From: Caulobacter sp. RHG1
GTDB lineage: Bacteria > Pseudomonadota > Alphaproteobacteria > Caulobacterales > Caulobacteraceae
Reading direction: 5' to 3'
DNA length: 64,000 bases
NCBI RefSeq assembly: GCF_013181195.1
Contig: NZ_SMZP01000011.1
Span: forward strand, 1 to 64,000
Both the position numbers and the translations under genes were made by a program. Under the pieces are notes generated by a model. That model saw nothing but the letters and a program-made list of their open reading frames with translations. It made no database searches and was not told the origin of the DNA. Positions 45,413 through 57,592 of the stretch are shown one piece after another. Within the stretch, counting starts at the first letter, position 1; each line of letters opens with the position of its first letter.

Positions 45413-46021
45413 ATGACCGCGTCGGGCAAGCCGAGAGATCAGGCCGAAAGGCGCACCCTGTGGGTCGTGCTGCTCCTAAATGGGGCCATCGCGGCCGGCT
45501 TCTTCATGACGGGCGTGATCGCCGACTCCAGCGCCCTGATCGCCAATGGCGTCGACAACTTGTCCGATGCGGCAGTCTATGCGCTGAGCTTGCTGGCCCT
45601 GACGCGCGGACAGCTGTGGAAGCGCCGGGCCGCGACGGTCTCGGGCCTCATGCTTCTGGTGTTCGCTGTCGGCATCGCCATCGACGTCGCGCGCCGCTTC
45701 TTCCAAGGTAGCGAACCGATCGGCCCGACCATGATGGTGATGTCGGCGATCGCCGCTGCGGTGAACTTCTACTGCCTGCGCCGACTGCAGCGGCTGGAAG
45801 CCCCCGACGTCAACCTTCGCGCCGCGACGACCTTCAGCTTCAACGACTTCATCTCCAACGGCGGCATCCTGATCGCCGGCGCGATGGTATTTTGGTTGGG
45901 CGTTAACTGGCCGGATCTTCTTGTGGGCCTGGCTACTGCCCTCGTCGCCGTCAAGGGCGGTATCGAAATCCTCCAGGATGCGCGCAACGAAGCGCGCAAA
46001 GCCATAGAAACGCCCGTCTAA
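45413..46021 (+). CDS. Cation diffusion facilitator (CDF)-type transporter
   Basis: A 202-aa membrane protein of the CDF fold, about 6 helices: helix II has ANGVDNLSDAAVY (D-x3-D metal site), helix V has FNDFISNGGI in place of the usual HxxxD. The cytoplasmic C-terminal domain is missing, so it is a short family member. It lies 32 bases behind the MgtC-like gene, on the same strand. Confidence 0.82.
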   Translation: MTASGKPRDQAERRTLWVVLLLNGAIAAGFFMTGVIADSSALIANGVDNLSDAAVYALSLLALTRGQLWKRRAATVSGLMLLVFAVGIAIDVARRFFQGSEPIGPTMMVMSAIAAAVNFYCLRRLQRLEAPDVNLRAATTFSFNDFISNGGILIAGAMVFWLGVNWPDLLVGLATALVAVKGGIEILQDARNEARKAIETPV

Positions 46022-46082
46022 GCTCCCGATCGGGTGATCCGCTCAACAGGCCAAACCACCAATCGCACTATACCCCCTCACT

Positions 46083-46601
46083 ATGGGTCTGCGGCGTTGT
46101 CGATGGCGGCCGAAATCGCGACAATGGCGGCGTTGGATTCCTTTCGGAGTCGCTGTGGCCTTCCGCCTCCCTAAAACAGTTCGGCAAGCGATGGTGGCCT
46201 TTGCCACCATGCTGACGATGCTTGTGGCGCTGCAGGCCCAGATGGACATCCTGAGCCATGGAGCCGAGCTCCACATAACCGCGAGCGCCGAGACACATCA
46301 GTTGGCGGATCCTGCCGCGGACGCGCGGGAGCAGCCTGGATTGCTCCTCGAGGTAACCCCTGTTCCGACCGTCAGGGTCCAGGCGTCGAGTGAGCCCCAA
46401 ACCGCGGCTCCTGCCCCGCCCGGCGCTCATCACCACCACACCGACGGCGGCTCCCTCTACCGGGTGGCGACGGACGCATTAACGCCATCCTGGAAGGAAG
46501 CGCCGATCACGGCCTTCCCGCTGGAAAACGACGATCGGCCAGGCTTAGGGGCCAATCCACAGGACCGGCCGCCCAGATCTCTTCTCGAACGCGCTGCCTA
46601 G
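46083..46601 (+). CDS. His-rich exported or membrane-anchored protein of unknown function
   Basis: A 172-aa protein with a hydrophobic stretch (AMVAFATMLTMLVALQA) at residues ~37-53, then a Pro-rich part with a GAHHHHTDGG patch. It resembles other small His/Cys-rich proteins found near cation efflux genes. The N-terminal start is uncertain: the first ATG precedes an Arg-rich stretch, and GTG 46155 or ATG 46191 are alternatives. Metal binding is inferred from composition. Confidence 0.55.
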   Translation: MGLRRCRWRPKSRQWRRWIPFGVAVAFRLPKTVRQAMVAFATMLTMLVALQAQMDILSHGAELHITASAETHQLADPAADAREQPGLLLEVTPVPTVRVQASSEPQTAAPAPPGAHHHHTDGGSLYRVATDALTPSWKEAPITAFPLENDDRPGLGANPQDRPPRSLLERAA

Positions 46602-46643
46602 ACCTGCGCGACTTTTGTCGCTCCGCCTGTTCGAGGATTCTCC

Positions 46644-46742
46644 ATGTCTATGAGATTCAACATCCGCTTCGCGCGGATCTGCCTACGCGTGCGCTTCCAC
46701 CTCCAGCACGCTCGACCAAGCACAGGGGGGGCTTTCGCATGA
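46644..46742 (+). CDS. Small ORF, 32 aa, translationally coupled to the next gene
   Basis: An ATG at 46644 opens 32 codons of a basic, Arg-rich peptide (MSMRFNIRFARICLRVRFHL...). The TGA overlaps the ATG of the next gene (ATGA), which suggests it is translated as a leader or a small protein. There is no family match and no strong ribosome-binding site (GAGGATT about 10 bases upstream). Confidence 0.4.
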   Translation: MSMRFNIRFARICLRVRFHLQHARPSTGGAFA

Positions 46743-47245
46743 CCCTCACCTTCGCGACCTACGTCTTCACCTATCCCTGGGTGCTCACCATCGCCTTCTT
46801 CGCCATCGCCGGTGGCGTGATCGGCGCAATGATCTGGAGCTGGCAACTGCGCGCGGACAAGATCGCCGCGCTCTATACAGACCCGGATCCGGAAACTCGC
46901 TGCATATATCTCGACAATGGAACGCTGCGGCTGGACATCATCCGTCGGCGTGCGGCCTGGCGGTTTCGCGTCAAGCCACTCCTGGGCCTTCTTCAGGTCG
47001 AGGACATTACCATCGTGACGCTTCGCCCGGACGGCTCAAGCGAAACCTTCACCTTCGAAAAACGCGGACGCGACTTCTTGTCGATCACGAAGGTTCACCT
47101 CCCCCACGTGTTTGTGGCGCATCTGTCGGTCGGCCACGCCGAACGAAGCAGAGAGTTCGTCGTGTCGTTCGGTGGAGATCGTGCGCGTGGCGGGCTCCAC
47201 GACGTCGCTCGCCGTTCCAAGGTCAAGCCCAGGCCGGAGGACTGA
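46739..47245 (+). CDS. Membrane-anchored protein of unknown function
   Basis: A 168-aa protein with one or two N-terminal hydrophobic segments (YVFTYPWVLTIAFFAIAGGV, IGAMIWSW) followed by a basic cytoplasmic beta-rich domain (RCIYLDNGTLRLDIIRR...). I do not recognise the family. It starts four bases inside the end of the small ORF. A hairpin at 47281-47312 may end its transcript. Confidence 0.6.
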   Translation: MTLTFATYVFTYPWVLTIAFFAIAGGVIGAMIWSWQLRADKIAALYTDPDPETRCIYLDNGTLRLDIIRRRAAWRFRVKPLLGLLQVEDITIVTLRPDGSSETFTFEKRGRDFLSITKVHLPHVFVAHLSVGHAERSREFVVSFGGDRARGGLHDVARRSKVKPRPED

Positions 47246-47587
47246 CCAAGCCGGCACGCCACCTCTCTAAGTGTGGGAACTTTGCAGGCCGGGCCGTGGC
47301 TCGGCCTGCAAAACAGCCCTGGCTCCCCCTTTCCCTCACGGCTGCCGCTAATGAGCGGACATGGGTGGGGCCACGGGCCCAAGGCCAGCGTCGCACGGGC
47401 CGTTCGATGGTGTGACAAACATGCTCGACACTGCAGGTCGCCATCCTGCTCAGTTCCCCCACAGGGGGTGCCGTGCGCCCGGCTACAGAACAGACGGCCC
47501 AGGCATTCGACATTCCCTTTGCCTTGCAATGCGTCGGGCAGGCCTTCCAAAGAGCGAATTAATCGCGTGGCGTTGGCAGCGTGGACG
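47246..47587. other. 342-bp convergent intergenic region with a hairpin
   Basis: TTTGCAGGCCG (47281-47291) / CGGCCTGCAAA (47302-47312), 11-bp perfect arms and a 10-base loop, lies between the plus-strand membrane gene and the minus-strand XRE gene; it may be a bidirectional terminator though no T-run follows. No gene seen in the rest. Confidence 0.55.
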
Positions 47588-47998
47588 TCAGCTCCCCTCG
47601 TCGACGAGGGCGCGGACCAGCGCCAGAACCTGCGCCTTACAATTGGGCGGCAGCGGTTGAAAGGCCCTGACAAGCGCCAGGCCCTCGGGGTGCATTAAAA
47701 GGGGATAGACCGTTCTGCCCCACCCATTGCCAGGCGCGGACGCCGCGGACGCGTCCGGCGCTGTGTCCGGCAGGCCCTCGAAGAACCAGGCGACACCACA
47801 CCTCAACACCGCGGCGAGCGCATAGAGCTTGGAAGCGCTGATCCGGTTGGCGCCGCGCTCGTACTTTTGAAGTTGCGGAAAGGTCACGCCAGCGGCCTTG
47901 GCGACGTGGGCCTGGCTAAGCCCCAGGCTTCTGCGTCGTCCCCGCAGGCGCGCGCCCACGTACAGGTCTACGAAATGCGGCGTCGTGGTCGGCGGCAT
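47588..47998 (-). CDS. XRE-family transcriptional regulator
   Basis: A 136-aa protein. Residues ~14-72 form a Cro/C1-type HTH: VGARLRGRRRSLGLSQAHVA, VTFPQLQKYERGANRISA. The C-terminal part includes FEGLPD and a helical stretch. This form (GARLRGRR..LGLSQ) is common in Caulobacterales chromosomes. The start at 47998 (MPPTTTPHF) is preferred over one 12 codons upstream. Confidence 0.85.
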   Translation of the reverse strand: MPPTTTPHFVDLYVGARLRGRRRSLGLSQAHVAKAAGVTFPQLQKYERGANRISASKLYALAAVLRCGVAWFFEGLPDTAPDASAASAPGNGWGRTVYPLLMHPEGLALVRAFQPLPPNCKAQVLALVRALVDEGS

Positions 47999-48074
47999 CC
48001 AGCCTCTCTTTGCGAAGCCTTCGGCGACGCGCATGGGTTATCGAAGTTGGCCCGTGAAAACGGATGATCCTGGC

Positions 48075-49169
48075 CTAGATCGTCGCCTGACCGGGGTGGG
48101 GACGACGGGCGAAGGGATCGCGGGCTCGCAGCCAGCGCCGCGCGGGCCGTTCGGCGGCGTGATAGACGATCACCGAAACCAGGAAACAGGCCACCATCAC
48201 GCCGAGCCAGGCCGCCCAGGCCAGAGCTCCGACCGGCTGAACAGGCAGACGGCCGAGCAGTTCGAAATAGGCGATGTCGACCGGTAGGTGAGTCATGTAG
48301 ACCGCGTAGGAGACCTCGCCGAGGTAGACGGCCAGAGGCACGGCCAGCATCCCGACGCGGCCAGATTTATCGCGCTCAGCCAGGCAGAAAATCAAAGCCG
48401 CCAGGGCGGGCCAGATCCAAATGTCGGCCAGGCCAAGGCTTGTCGAAACGACGATCCAGGCCAAGGCCGCGCCCGTCCCGATCCGGGCGAGGCCCAGGGT
48501 CATTGATCGTGTCTGGCCAAGCCGGTGCAGGGCCACACCCATGGCGAACGAAGGGACGATACGTAGCGCCCCGCCTTGGGCGGTCATCTGGGTCAGGTCG
48601 CCACCTCCCCTCCCAACGAGAGCGTCGAGAAGGAAGAACAGGCCGGCGGCCAGAAGAACCGCCAGCACCGGTCGGGCGCGCAGCGCCATCGCCGCAACGG
48701 CCGCAGCCGGGAAGGCCAGGTAGGCGAACCATTCGGCTGAGATCGACCAAGACGGAAAGTTCCACTGCACCGTCGGCGTGGTCCACCAAGCGTGGATCAG
48801 CAGGATTTGCTGGGGCAGTACGGACGGGTCGAAGGCGATGGGATCAAAACTGGCGCCCTGCCAACGTCCGAGCGCCCACAGCGCTATCGTGCCCGCCAGG
48901 GTCAACAGGTGCACCGGGTAGAGACGCGCCAGTCGCGCCCAGAGAAAGGCGCGGTACTGAAACCGACCCTCTTCCCAGGCGCGCAGATAGACATGAGTCA
49001 GGATGAAGCCGGAGAGGATGAAGAACAGGTCGACCCCGAGGTAGCCCTTGGCCACCAGTCCAAACCGCTCCAGATCCAGGCCCAGACGGTTTCGGAAATG
49101 ATAGACCAACACCCAGGCGGCCGCGACGATACGCAGGCCCGTCAGGGAGCGGATATCGGCTGGATACAT
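48075..49169 (-). CDS. Acyltransferase 3 family membrane protein
   Basis: A 364-aa integral membrane O-acyltransferase. ADIRSLTGLRIVAAAWVLVYHF is the family start, with the R and H of the catalytic site (YHF), then GYLGVDLFFILSGFIL and RFQYRAFLWARLARLYP. About ten helices are visible. Such enzymes acetylate polysaccharide, peptidoglycan or lipids. It lies 28 bases behind the CDF gene and may be transcribed with it, though no link to metals is evident. Confidence 0.86.
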   Translation of the reverse strand: MYPADIRSLTGLRIVAAAWVLVYHFRNRLGLDLERFGLVAKGYLGVDLFFILSGFILTHVYLRAWEEGRFQYRAFLWARLARLYPVHLLTLAGTIALWALGRWQGASFDPIAFDPSVLPQQILLIHAWWTTPTVQWNFPSWSISAEWFAYLAFPAAAVAAMALRARPVLAVLLAAGLFFLLDALVGRGGGDLTQMTAQGGALRIVPSFAMGVALHRLGQTRSMTLGLARIGTGAALAWIVVSTSLGLADIWIWPALAALIFCLAERDKSGRVGMLAVPLAVYLGEVSYAVYMTHLPVDIAYFELLGRLPVQPVGALAWAAWLGVMVACFLVSVIVYHAAERPARRWLRARDPFARRPHPGQATI

Positions 49170-49197
49170 GTCCTTCCCCTCAGGAGAATCTTCACCG

Positions 49198-50088
49198 TTA
49201 GGTGTGGCCGCCTTCTTCCAGGCATTCGACGCGTTCGGTCTGGATGGTGACGTGATGAAGGTCGAAATCGGTCTCCAGCCGTTCGGCGATCGCCAGGCGC
49301 ACGCTCTCGCCGTCCGCGCCCTCGGTCAGGACGACATGGGCGGTGCAGATGGCTTGGTCGGCGCCGCTGGTCCAGATGTGCAGGTCGTGAACACCAGCCA
49401 CCCCGGGGGTTTCGGCGATGACCTTGCGCACACCGGCCAGGGCCAAACCCGAAGGCGCGCCTTCGAGAAGAATGCGCGTGGTGTCCTTCAGGAGGATCCA
49501 GGTTCTGGGCAGGACCCACAGACCGATGCCGATGGCGACGATGGGATCGACGAAGCGCCAACCGGTGAAGCGGATGACCAGGGCCCCGGCGATAACGCCG
49601 ACCGAGCCGAGCATGTCGGCCCAGACTTCCAGATAGGCGCCCTTGACGTTGAGGCTCTTATCCTTGTGGCTGGAGAGCAGACGCATGGAGATCAGGTTGA
49701 TAATCAGGCCAAGAGAGGCCACCACCAACATGCCCAGCGACTGCACGGGCTCGGGTTCGACGATACGCTTGATCCCCTCGACCAACACGTAGATCGCCAC
49801 GGCGAACAGCAGGATGGCGTTGAAGGCCGCGGCCAGGATTTCGAACCGCCGGTAGCCGAAGGTGAAGTCCTCGGTGGCCTTGCGCTGGCCCACCTTGATG
49901 GCCGCCAGAGCGATGGCCAGCGCCACGGCGTCGGTGAACATGTGGGCGGCGTCCGACAACAGGGCGAGACTGTTGTAGACGACACCGGCCACGACCTCGG
50001 CCACCAGGAAGGTGGAGGTCAGGGCCAGGGCGATGGCGAGCCGGCGGCCATTGGCCTGGCCTGCTCCGTGGTCGTGTCCGGCTCCCAT
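49198..50088 (-). CDS. Cation diffusion facilitator (CzcD-type zinc/cobalt/cadmium exporter)
   Basis: A 296-aa CDF transporter. His-rich N-terminus (GAGHDHGAGQ), helix II SDAAHMFTDAVAL (HxxxD) and helix V EVWADMLGSVG (DxxxD-type), plus a C-terminal cytoplasmic domain (GVAGVHDLHIWTSGADQ). This is the CzcD form that exports Zn2+, Co2+ or Cd2+ in exchange for H+. It is in the metal-resistance run behind CzcA and the FlgC-like gene, same strand. Confidence 0.9.
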   Translation of the reverse strand: MGAGHDHGAGQANGRRLAIALALTSTFLVAEVVAGVVYNSLALLSDAAHMFTDAVALAIALAAIKVGQRKATEDFTFGYRRFEILAAAFNAILLFAVAIYVLVEGIKRIVEPEPVQSLGMLVVASLGLIINLISMRLLSSHKDKSLNVKGAYLEVWADMLGSVGVIAGALVIRFTGWRFVDPIVAIGIGLWVLPRTWILLKDTTRILLEGAPSGLALAGVRKVIAETPGVAGVHDLHIWTSGADQAICTAHVVLTEGADGESVRLAIAERLETDFDLHHVTIQTERVECLEEGGHT

Positions 50089-50185
50089 GCGATGGGTTCT
50101 CCAGGGGCGGCCTAGAGGCCGCCGCGTTGATCAGATCAAAAGGGTCAAAGCGTACTGACGACCGCGGCAAGCAGCCTTTGCGGTT

Positions 50186-50602
50186 TTACTTCTTCAGAAT
50201 CGATAGCGTGCTGGCGTCCATCGCGTCCTGGTTTTCGAGGACGTTGAGGTTGGCCTCGTAGGCGCGCATGGCCTGTTTGAGATCCAGGCTCTCGGCCAGG
50301 GAATTGACGTTCGGCAGCAGGACGTAGCCGGCGGCGTTGGCGCCCGGATGGCCTGGGTCGTAGGCCTGCGGAAACGGCTTGGGATCCAGCCGAACTCCGC
50401 TCAAGGCGACGCCCTTGCCGTCCCCCAGTTCTTCGACCTTGAAGACGGGGATCTGCCGCCGGTAGGGCTCGCCACCCGCGGTGCGCGCCGTTGAGTTGGC
50501 GTTGGCGATATTCTCGGCCAGGAGCTGGATACGCTTTTTCTGGGCCTGCAGCCCCGACACGGCGATGGCCGTGCTTCCACCTTCTATTCCAGGCTTGCTC
50601 AT
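50186..50602 (-). CDS. FlgC-like flagellar rod protein
   Basis: A 138-aa protein. The N-terminus AIAVSGLQAQKKRIQLLAEN has the rod/hook N-terminal motif (IANANST following), and the C-terminus AMRAYEANLNVLENQDAMDA matches the flagellar basal-body rod C-terminal domain. FlgC is a rod component at ~135-140 aa, so the length fits. It lies between the CzcA and CzcD genes, where flagellar genes are not expected. No other flagellar gene is seen. The start at 50602 (MSKPGIEGG) is preferred. Confidence 0.78.
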   Translation of the reverse strand: MSKPGIEGGSTAIAVSGLQAQKKRIQLLAENIANANSTARTAGGEPYRRQIPVFKVEELGDGKGVALSGVRLDPKPFPQAYDPGHPGANAAGYVLLPNVNSLAESLDLKQAMRAYEANLNVLENQDAMDASTLSILKK

Positions 50603-50671
50603 CGGATGGCTCCGCTCTGGGGTTGAAGAAAAGAGGCGGCGCGCCGGACGATCCGACGCGCCGCGTTTCAC

Positions 50672-53880
<3,209 letters not shown>

Positions 53881-53884
<4 letters not shown>

Positions 53885-55047
53885 TGTTCCGCCTCCCCTT
53901 TGCCCAGTTCGGCCTTCAGCAGGAAGGCGCCCTTGGCGGCGATCTGGTCACCGGCGCGTGCGCCCGAGACGATCTCGACTTGGCCGCCGCCGCGGCGGCC
54001 GACGCGCACGGGACGCGGCTCAAAGCCGGTCTTGGTGCGCACGAAGATCACGTCGCTGCCGTTGACAGACTGGACGGCCTCGTCCGGCACGGCGAAGCGG
54101 TCGCTCGCGCCCGTCGTGGCGTTGCGGGGCGTGATGCGCGCGCGCAGGGCCTGGCCCGGCGTCAGCATCTGCGACGGACCGGCCAGGGCCAGCACGGCCG
54201 TGGCCGAACGGCTCTCTGCATCGAGGCCCGGCGTGACGCTGCGCACGACGGCCGGGATCGAACCATTGGCCGTCTCGACCACGGCCGGGTCGCCCGGCTT
54301 GACGCGCTGGGCGTCGGCGACCGGCAAGGCGGCCTGGATCTCGATGCTGCCGGGGTCGGCGACCCGGAACAGCTCCGAGCCGGCGGTCACATAGGCGCCG
54401 AGGGTGGCCGTGGCGGCGGTGATCCGGCCCGAGATCGGGCTGGTCACGGCCAGGGTGCGGCCGTTGCCGCTGACGCCAGCGGCGGCGCTGGCGCTGCTGG
54501 CGCGCCCCAGTTCAGCCTCGGCGATGGCCGCCGCGGCCTGGGCGGCTTCCAGGTCTTGACGCGCCGTGATCTTGGCGTCGAACAGCTTGCGTTCGCGGGC
54601 CAGGGCCTGGCGGGCGGCCGCGGCCTTGGCGGCCGCGGCGCTGCGATCGGCGCTGATGGTGGCCGCGTCGCGGCTCTCGATCGTGGCGATCACCTCGCCG
54701 GCGGCGACGGGGTCGCCCAGGCGCTTGTTGATGCGCACGATCGCGCCATCGGCGCGGGCGGCCAAGGTGGCCGCGCCATGGGGCGTCGCCACCACCGTGG
54801 CCTGGGCCGGAACGGCGGCGTCGAGACCGCCGCCGGCCAAGGTCATCAGCTTGATGCCGTCGGCGGTGATGCGCTCGGGGGTGATGTTGACGTGGGGCTT
54901 TTCCCCGGCGTGGTCTTCGCCGGCTTCAGCGGCCGGGGCCGCCTTGGGGGCCAGCAGGGCCTTACCGGCGAAAGCGCCGATGCCCGCGGCCAGCAGGCTG
55001 CTGACCGCCACGGCCGTCAACAGGGTCTTTCTATCGTTGGACTTCAT
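53881..55047 (-). CDS. czcB: CzcB-type periplasmic adaptor (membrane fusion protein)
   Basis: A 388-aa periplasmic adaptor. Residues 1-30 hold a signal or anchor helix (TLLTAVAVSSLLAAGIGAFA), then a barrel-hybrid with RADGAIVRINKRLGDPVAAG and the helical hairpin AAAKAAAARQALARERKLFD, then VTSPISGRITAATATLGAYV, typical of adaptors. It connects CzcA to CzcC. It overlaps czcA by ATGA and follows czcC by 10 bases. Confidence 0.92.
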
Positions 55048-55057
55048 GATGAGGTTC

Positions 55058-56290
55058 CTATTGCGCTGCGGCGCGTTCGAGCGCGGCCAGCGCCTGGGCG
55101 CGCTCGAGGCGCGCGGCGATGAGGTCGGTGCGAGCAGTGGTCAGCGCGGTCTGGGCGTCGAGCACGTCGAGTAAGGAGAACTTGCCCGCTTCGAAGCCGC
55201 TACGCGCCAAGTCCACGGCGGTCTGGGCCTGGGGCACGATCTTGGTTTCAAGCGCCTCGAGCCGGGCGTTGGCCGCCCGCAACGAAGCCTCCCCGTCGCG
55301 GACCGCTCGAACCGAGTTGGCCAAGGCTAGACGCTCTCGCGCCTCGGCCGCCGTGGCGTCGGCGCGCGCGGCCGCGACCGTGCCCTGGTTGCGATTCGAA
55401 ATCGGGATCGGGGCGGTGAAGCCGACGATCAACGCCGAGTCGCCGGTCTGCTCGAACCGGCGAACACCGGCCTGGACCGTGACGTCCGGGCGGCCAATGG
55501 CCCGTTCGCGGTCGATGACGGCGCGCGCCGTTTCTCGCTCGGCCCGCGCCAGACGCACGTCGAGGGTTTCGGCCGGGTCGATGAGGCCTGGCGCGGGTTC
55601 GGCGATCGGGGCCTCGCGCGTCAGTTCAACCGCGTCGTCCGCCTCCCCCCACAGGGTGGCGAGGGCGCGGCGGGCGGCGGCCGCATCGGCCTCCGCGGTG
55701 ACGACGGCGGCGGCGGCTTCGCGGCTGGCGGCTTCCGCGCGCATCGCTCGAAGCGGCGGTTCGCGCCCGGCCTCAACCAGCGTGCCGGCGACCCGAGAGA
55801 GCCCCTGGGCCCGCTCGGCGGTCTCGCGCGCCAAGATCAAGCGATCTTCGGCGGCGATGGCCTGGGCGTAGCGCACCGAGACGTCGCGGGTGAGGTCGGC
55901 CTTGGCGATGATGAAGCCGATGCGCGCAGCGTCGACCTCGGCGGTGGCCGCGGCCACGCGAGTGCGCCGCTTGCCGCCCAATTCCAGCCGCTGGCTGATC
56001 GTGGCCGTGGTCTCGGCCACACCAAAACCGCTGTACTGGCCCGAGCCGGCGACGTTTTCGGTCTGCAGGCCCGCTTCGGGGTTGGGGATAAGACCGGCCT
56101 GGCGGGCGCGGCCTTCGGCCGCCCTTACCGTGGCCTCGGCGGCGGTGACGAGGGGTGACTGGGATTGGGCGCGCGCGGTGGCGGCGCTCAGGGTGAGCGG
56201 CTCGGCGGCGGCGCGCAAAGGCGCGCCGAGGCCGGCGAGCGCCAGGACCGCGCCAAAAATGGCGGCGGGCCGGGCATATCGGGAGTGCAT
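55058..56290 (-). CDS. czcC: CzcC/TolC-type outer-membrane efflux protein
   Basis: A 410-aa protein of the outer-membrane efflux family. Signal peptide (~1-28, AVLALAGLGAPLRAAA), two OEP repeats with long Ala/Glu/Arg-rich helices (LAFDQ-type end DLARSGFEAGKFSLLDVLDA). It provides the outer-membrane channel of the Czc pump. It is the first of the czcCBA genes and follows a small His-rich gene by 59 bases. Confidence 0.9.
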   Translation of the reverse strand: MHSRYARPAAIFGAVLALAGLGAPLRAAAEPLTLSAATARAQSQSPLVTAAEATVRAAEGRARQAGLIPNPEAGLQTENVAGSGQYSGFGVAETTATISQRLELGGKRRTRVAAATAEVDAARIGFIIAKADLTRDVSVRYAQAIAAEDRLILARETAERAQGLSRVAGTLVEAGREPPLRAMRAEAASREAAAAVVTAEADAAAARRALATLWGEADDAVELTREAPIAEPAPGLIDPAETLDVRLARAERETARAVIDRERAIGRPDVTVQAGVRRFEQTGDSALIVGFTAPIPISNRNQGTVAAARADATAAEARERLALANSVRAVRDGEASLRAANARLEALETKIVPQAQTAVDLARSGFEAGKFSLLDVLDAQTALTTARTDLIAARLERAQALAALERAAAQ

Positions 56291-56349
56291 GGGAAGTCCC
56301 TGCTTACGAACTGACGATGGCGATCACGCGCGCGATGGCGCGGCCGGGG

Positions 56350-56733
56350 TCAGGCTCGAGGGGGCTCTTTGGCGCCGTCGGGAATCCGCGACGGCGGAAT
56401 GGTCGACGCAGGCGGAACGAGACGAACACTGCCTTGCGGAATCTCAGCGATCAGCGCGCCGGTCGGCGGCGCCGGCGCGGGCGCGTGATGGCAATGACCC
56501 TTGTGGCAGACTTCCCCACCACTGATCTTGCCGGCGCCATGGTTGTCGGAATCCGCACCGAGATCGGACGCGACGAAGACGGGCGTGTCACCCGCCTCGA
56601 ACTGCTGGGCAGCGACGTAGGTGTCGCCCAGGCACTCGCCGGCGCGCACCGAAGGCGCCGTCAAGCCGATCACCAGCAGGCACGCGATAAGCGCCCCCGC
56701 GAAGGTCTTCAGCCATGTGCTCAAATCCAACAT
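56350..56733 (-). CDS. Small exported His/Cys-rich protein of unknown function
   Basis: A 127-aa protein with a signal peptide (residues ~1-31, ending VRA) and a metal-binding-like patch GGEVCHKGHCHHAPAPAP. It precedes czcC on the same strand and carries the shared upstream motif at 56772-56786, about 40 bases before the ATG. A periplasmic metal chaperone or sensor is a reasonable guess; no family recognised. Confidence 0.68.
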   Translation of the reverse strand: MLDLSTWLKTFAGALIACLLVIGLTAPSVRAGECLGDTYVAAQQFEAGDTPVFVASDLGADSDNHGAGKISGGEVCHKGHCHHAPAPAPPTGALIAEIPQGSVRLVPPASTIPPSRIPDGAKEPPRA

Positions 56734-56771
56734 CGATTAGCCGTATAGCTTTCGCGCCGCAGCAAGGAAAT

Positions 56772-56786
56772 ATGTTACAAAATCAC
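56772..56786. promoter_or_regulatory. Shared upstream motif, copy 1
   Basis: ATGTTACAAAATCAC, one mismatch from the copy at 61402-61416. Both copies are ~40-50 bases before the ATG of a small exported protein gene on the minus strand, so they likely mark a common operator of the metal genes. Confidence 0.55.
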
Positions 56787-56840
56787 GCGACCTTCTGGCG
56801 CAGTTCGTCTGCGAAAGGTCAGATCAAGACTTCGGTTGGA

Positions 56841-57305
56841 TCAAATCCGCGTGCGGGGGCGACCGCGGCTCACCAGCTTCAGAGCGGCGCCGGCGGTGAC
56901 ATACTTGCGCAGCGCGTCGATGCGCCGCGCATACACGGCCTGGAGCTTGTCCCGCTCGGCCTGATTGCGAAACTGAAGCGCCGCCAACCCGGTGATTTCG
57001 GTGCGATGATAGAGGAGCGTTCCGCTCGAAGCCGCCTCCAGCAGGAAGTATTCTCGCGCCCTGGCGAAGAACACGCCAGACGAGAAGGCCAGTTCCTCAT
57101 TGTCCTTCAGAGCGATGATCCTAGCGCGCATCCTAACCCGCTTGTCGGGATTGACGCCGACGCCGAGATGTACGCGCGCGCCGAGCACCGGCACGCCGGA
57201 AATCTCCCAATGCGGATGCCAGTTCGGATAGCAGCCAAACTCTGTCAAAGCGCGCCAGACCTTCGGCACTGGCGCTGCGATGTCGGTCTCAGTCTGAAGG
57301 ATCAT
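56841..57305 (-). CDS. SRPBCC-family (START/Bet v1-like) protein
   Basis: A 154-aa protein. The start MILQTETDIAAPVPKVWRAL and FGCYPNWHPHWE are typical of the SRPBCC (polyketide-cyclase-like) fold, and the C-terminal LAALQFRNQAERDKLQAVY helix completes it. The fold binds hydrophobic ligands. It lies between the small membrane protein gene and the His-rich gene and has no evident tie to metal export. Confidence 0.82.
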   Translation of the reverse strand: MILQTETDIAAPVPKVWRALTEFGCYPNWHPHWEISGVPVLGARVHLGVGVNPDKRVRMRARIIALKDNEELAFSSGVFFARAREYFLLEAASSGTLLYHRTEITGLAALQFRNQAERDKLQAVYARRIDALRKYVTAGAALKLVSRGRPRTRI

Positions 57306-57358
57306 GGCCTACCTTTGCAATGTTGGCCGCCCAGGCGGGGGCTCTGGAATGGCGATGC

Positions 57359-57592
57359 TCAAGGGGCGGACGCCGGGTGAGGGGCGACGTGGGATGTCTG
57401 GGGTTGACGGCTGGAGGCGGAGATGGGCGCCGGGTGACCCGGATCGCTCGCGCGGTAACCGATACCGATACCCAGCAGAACGAGCGCTAGTGCTATGCAC
57501 GCCAGCGCCGCCCCGAGATCGACCCAGGCGCGCCGGACGCTACGCCTGGCTAACGCCGTCGCGAGATCCTCTCCACGATCAGGCCCGGTCAT
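57359..57592 (-). CDS. Small membrane protein of unknown function
   Basis: A 77-aa protein with one hydrophobic helix (WVDLGAALACIALALVLLGI, residues ~24-43) and a Ser/Pro-rich tail. The ATG overlaps the P-type ATPase stop (ATGA), so it is co-translated with it. It may be an accessory of the ATPase; no family recognised. Confidence 0.6.
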   Translation of the reverse strand: MTGPDRGEDLATALARRSVRRAWVDLGAALACIALALVLLGIGIGYRASDPGHPAPISASSRQPQTSHVAPHPASAP

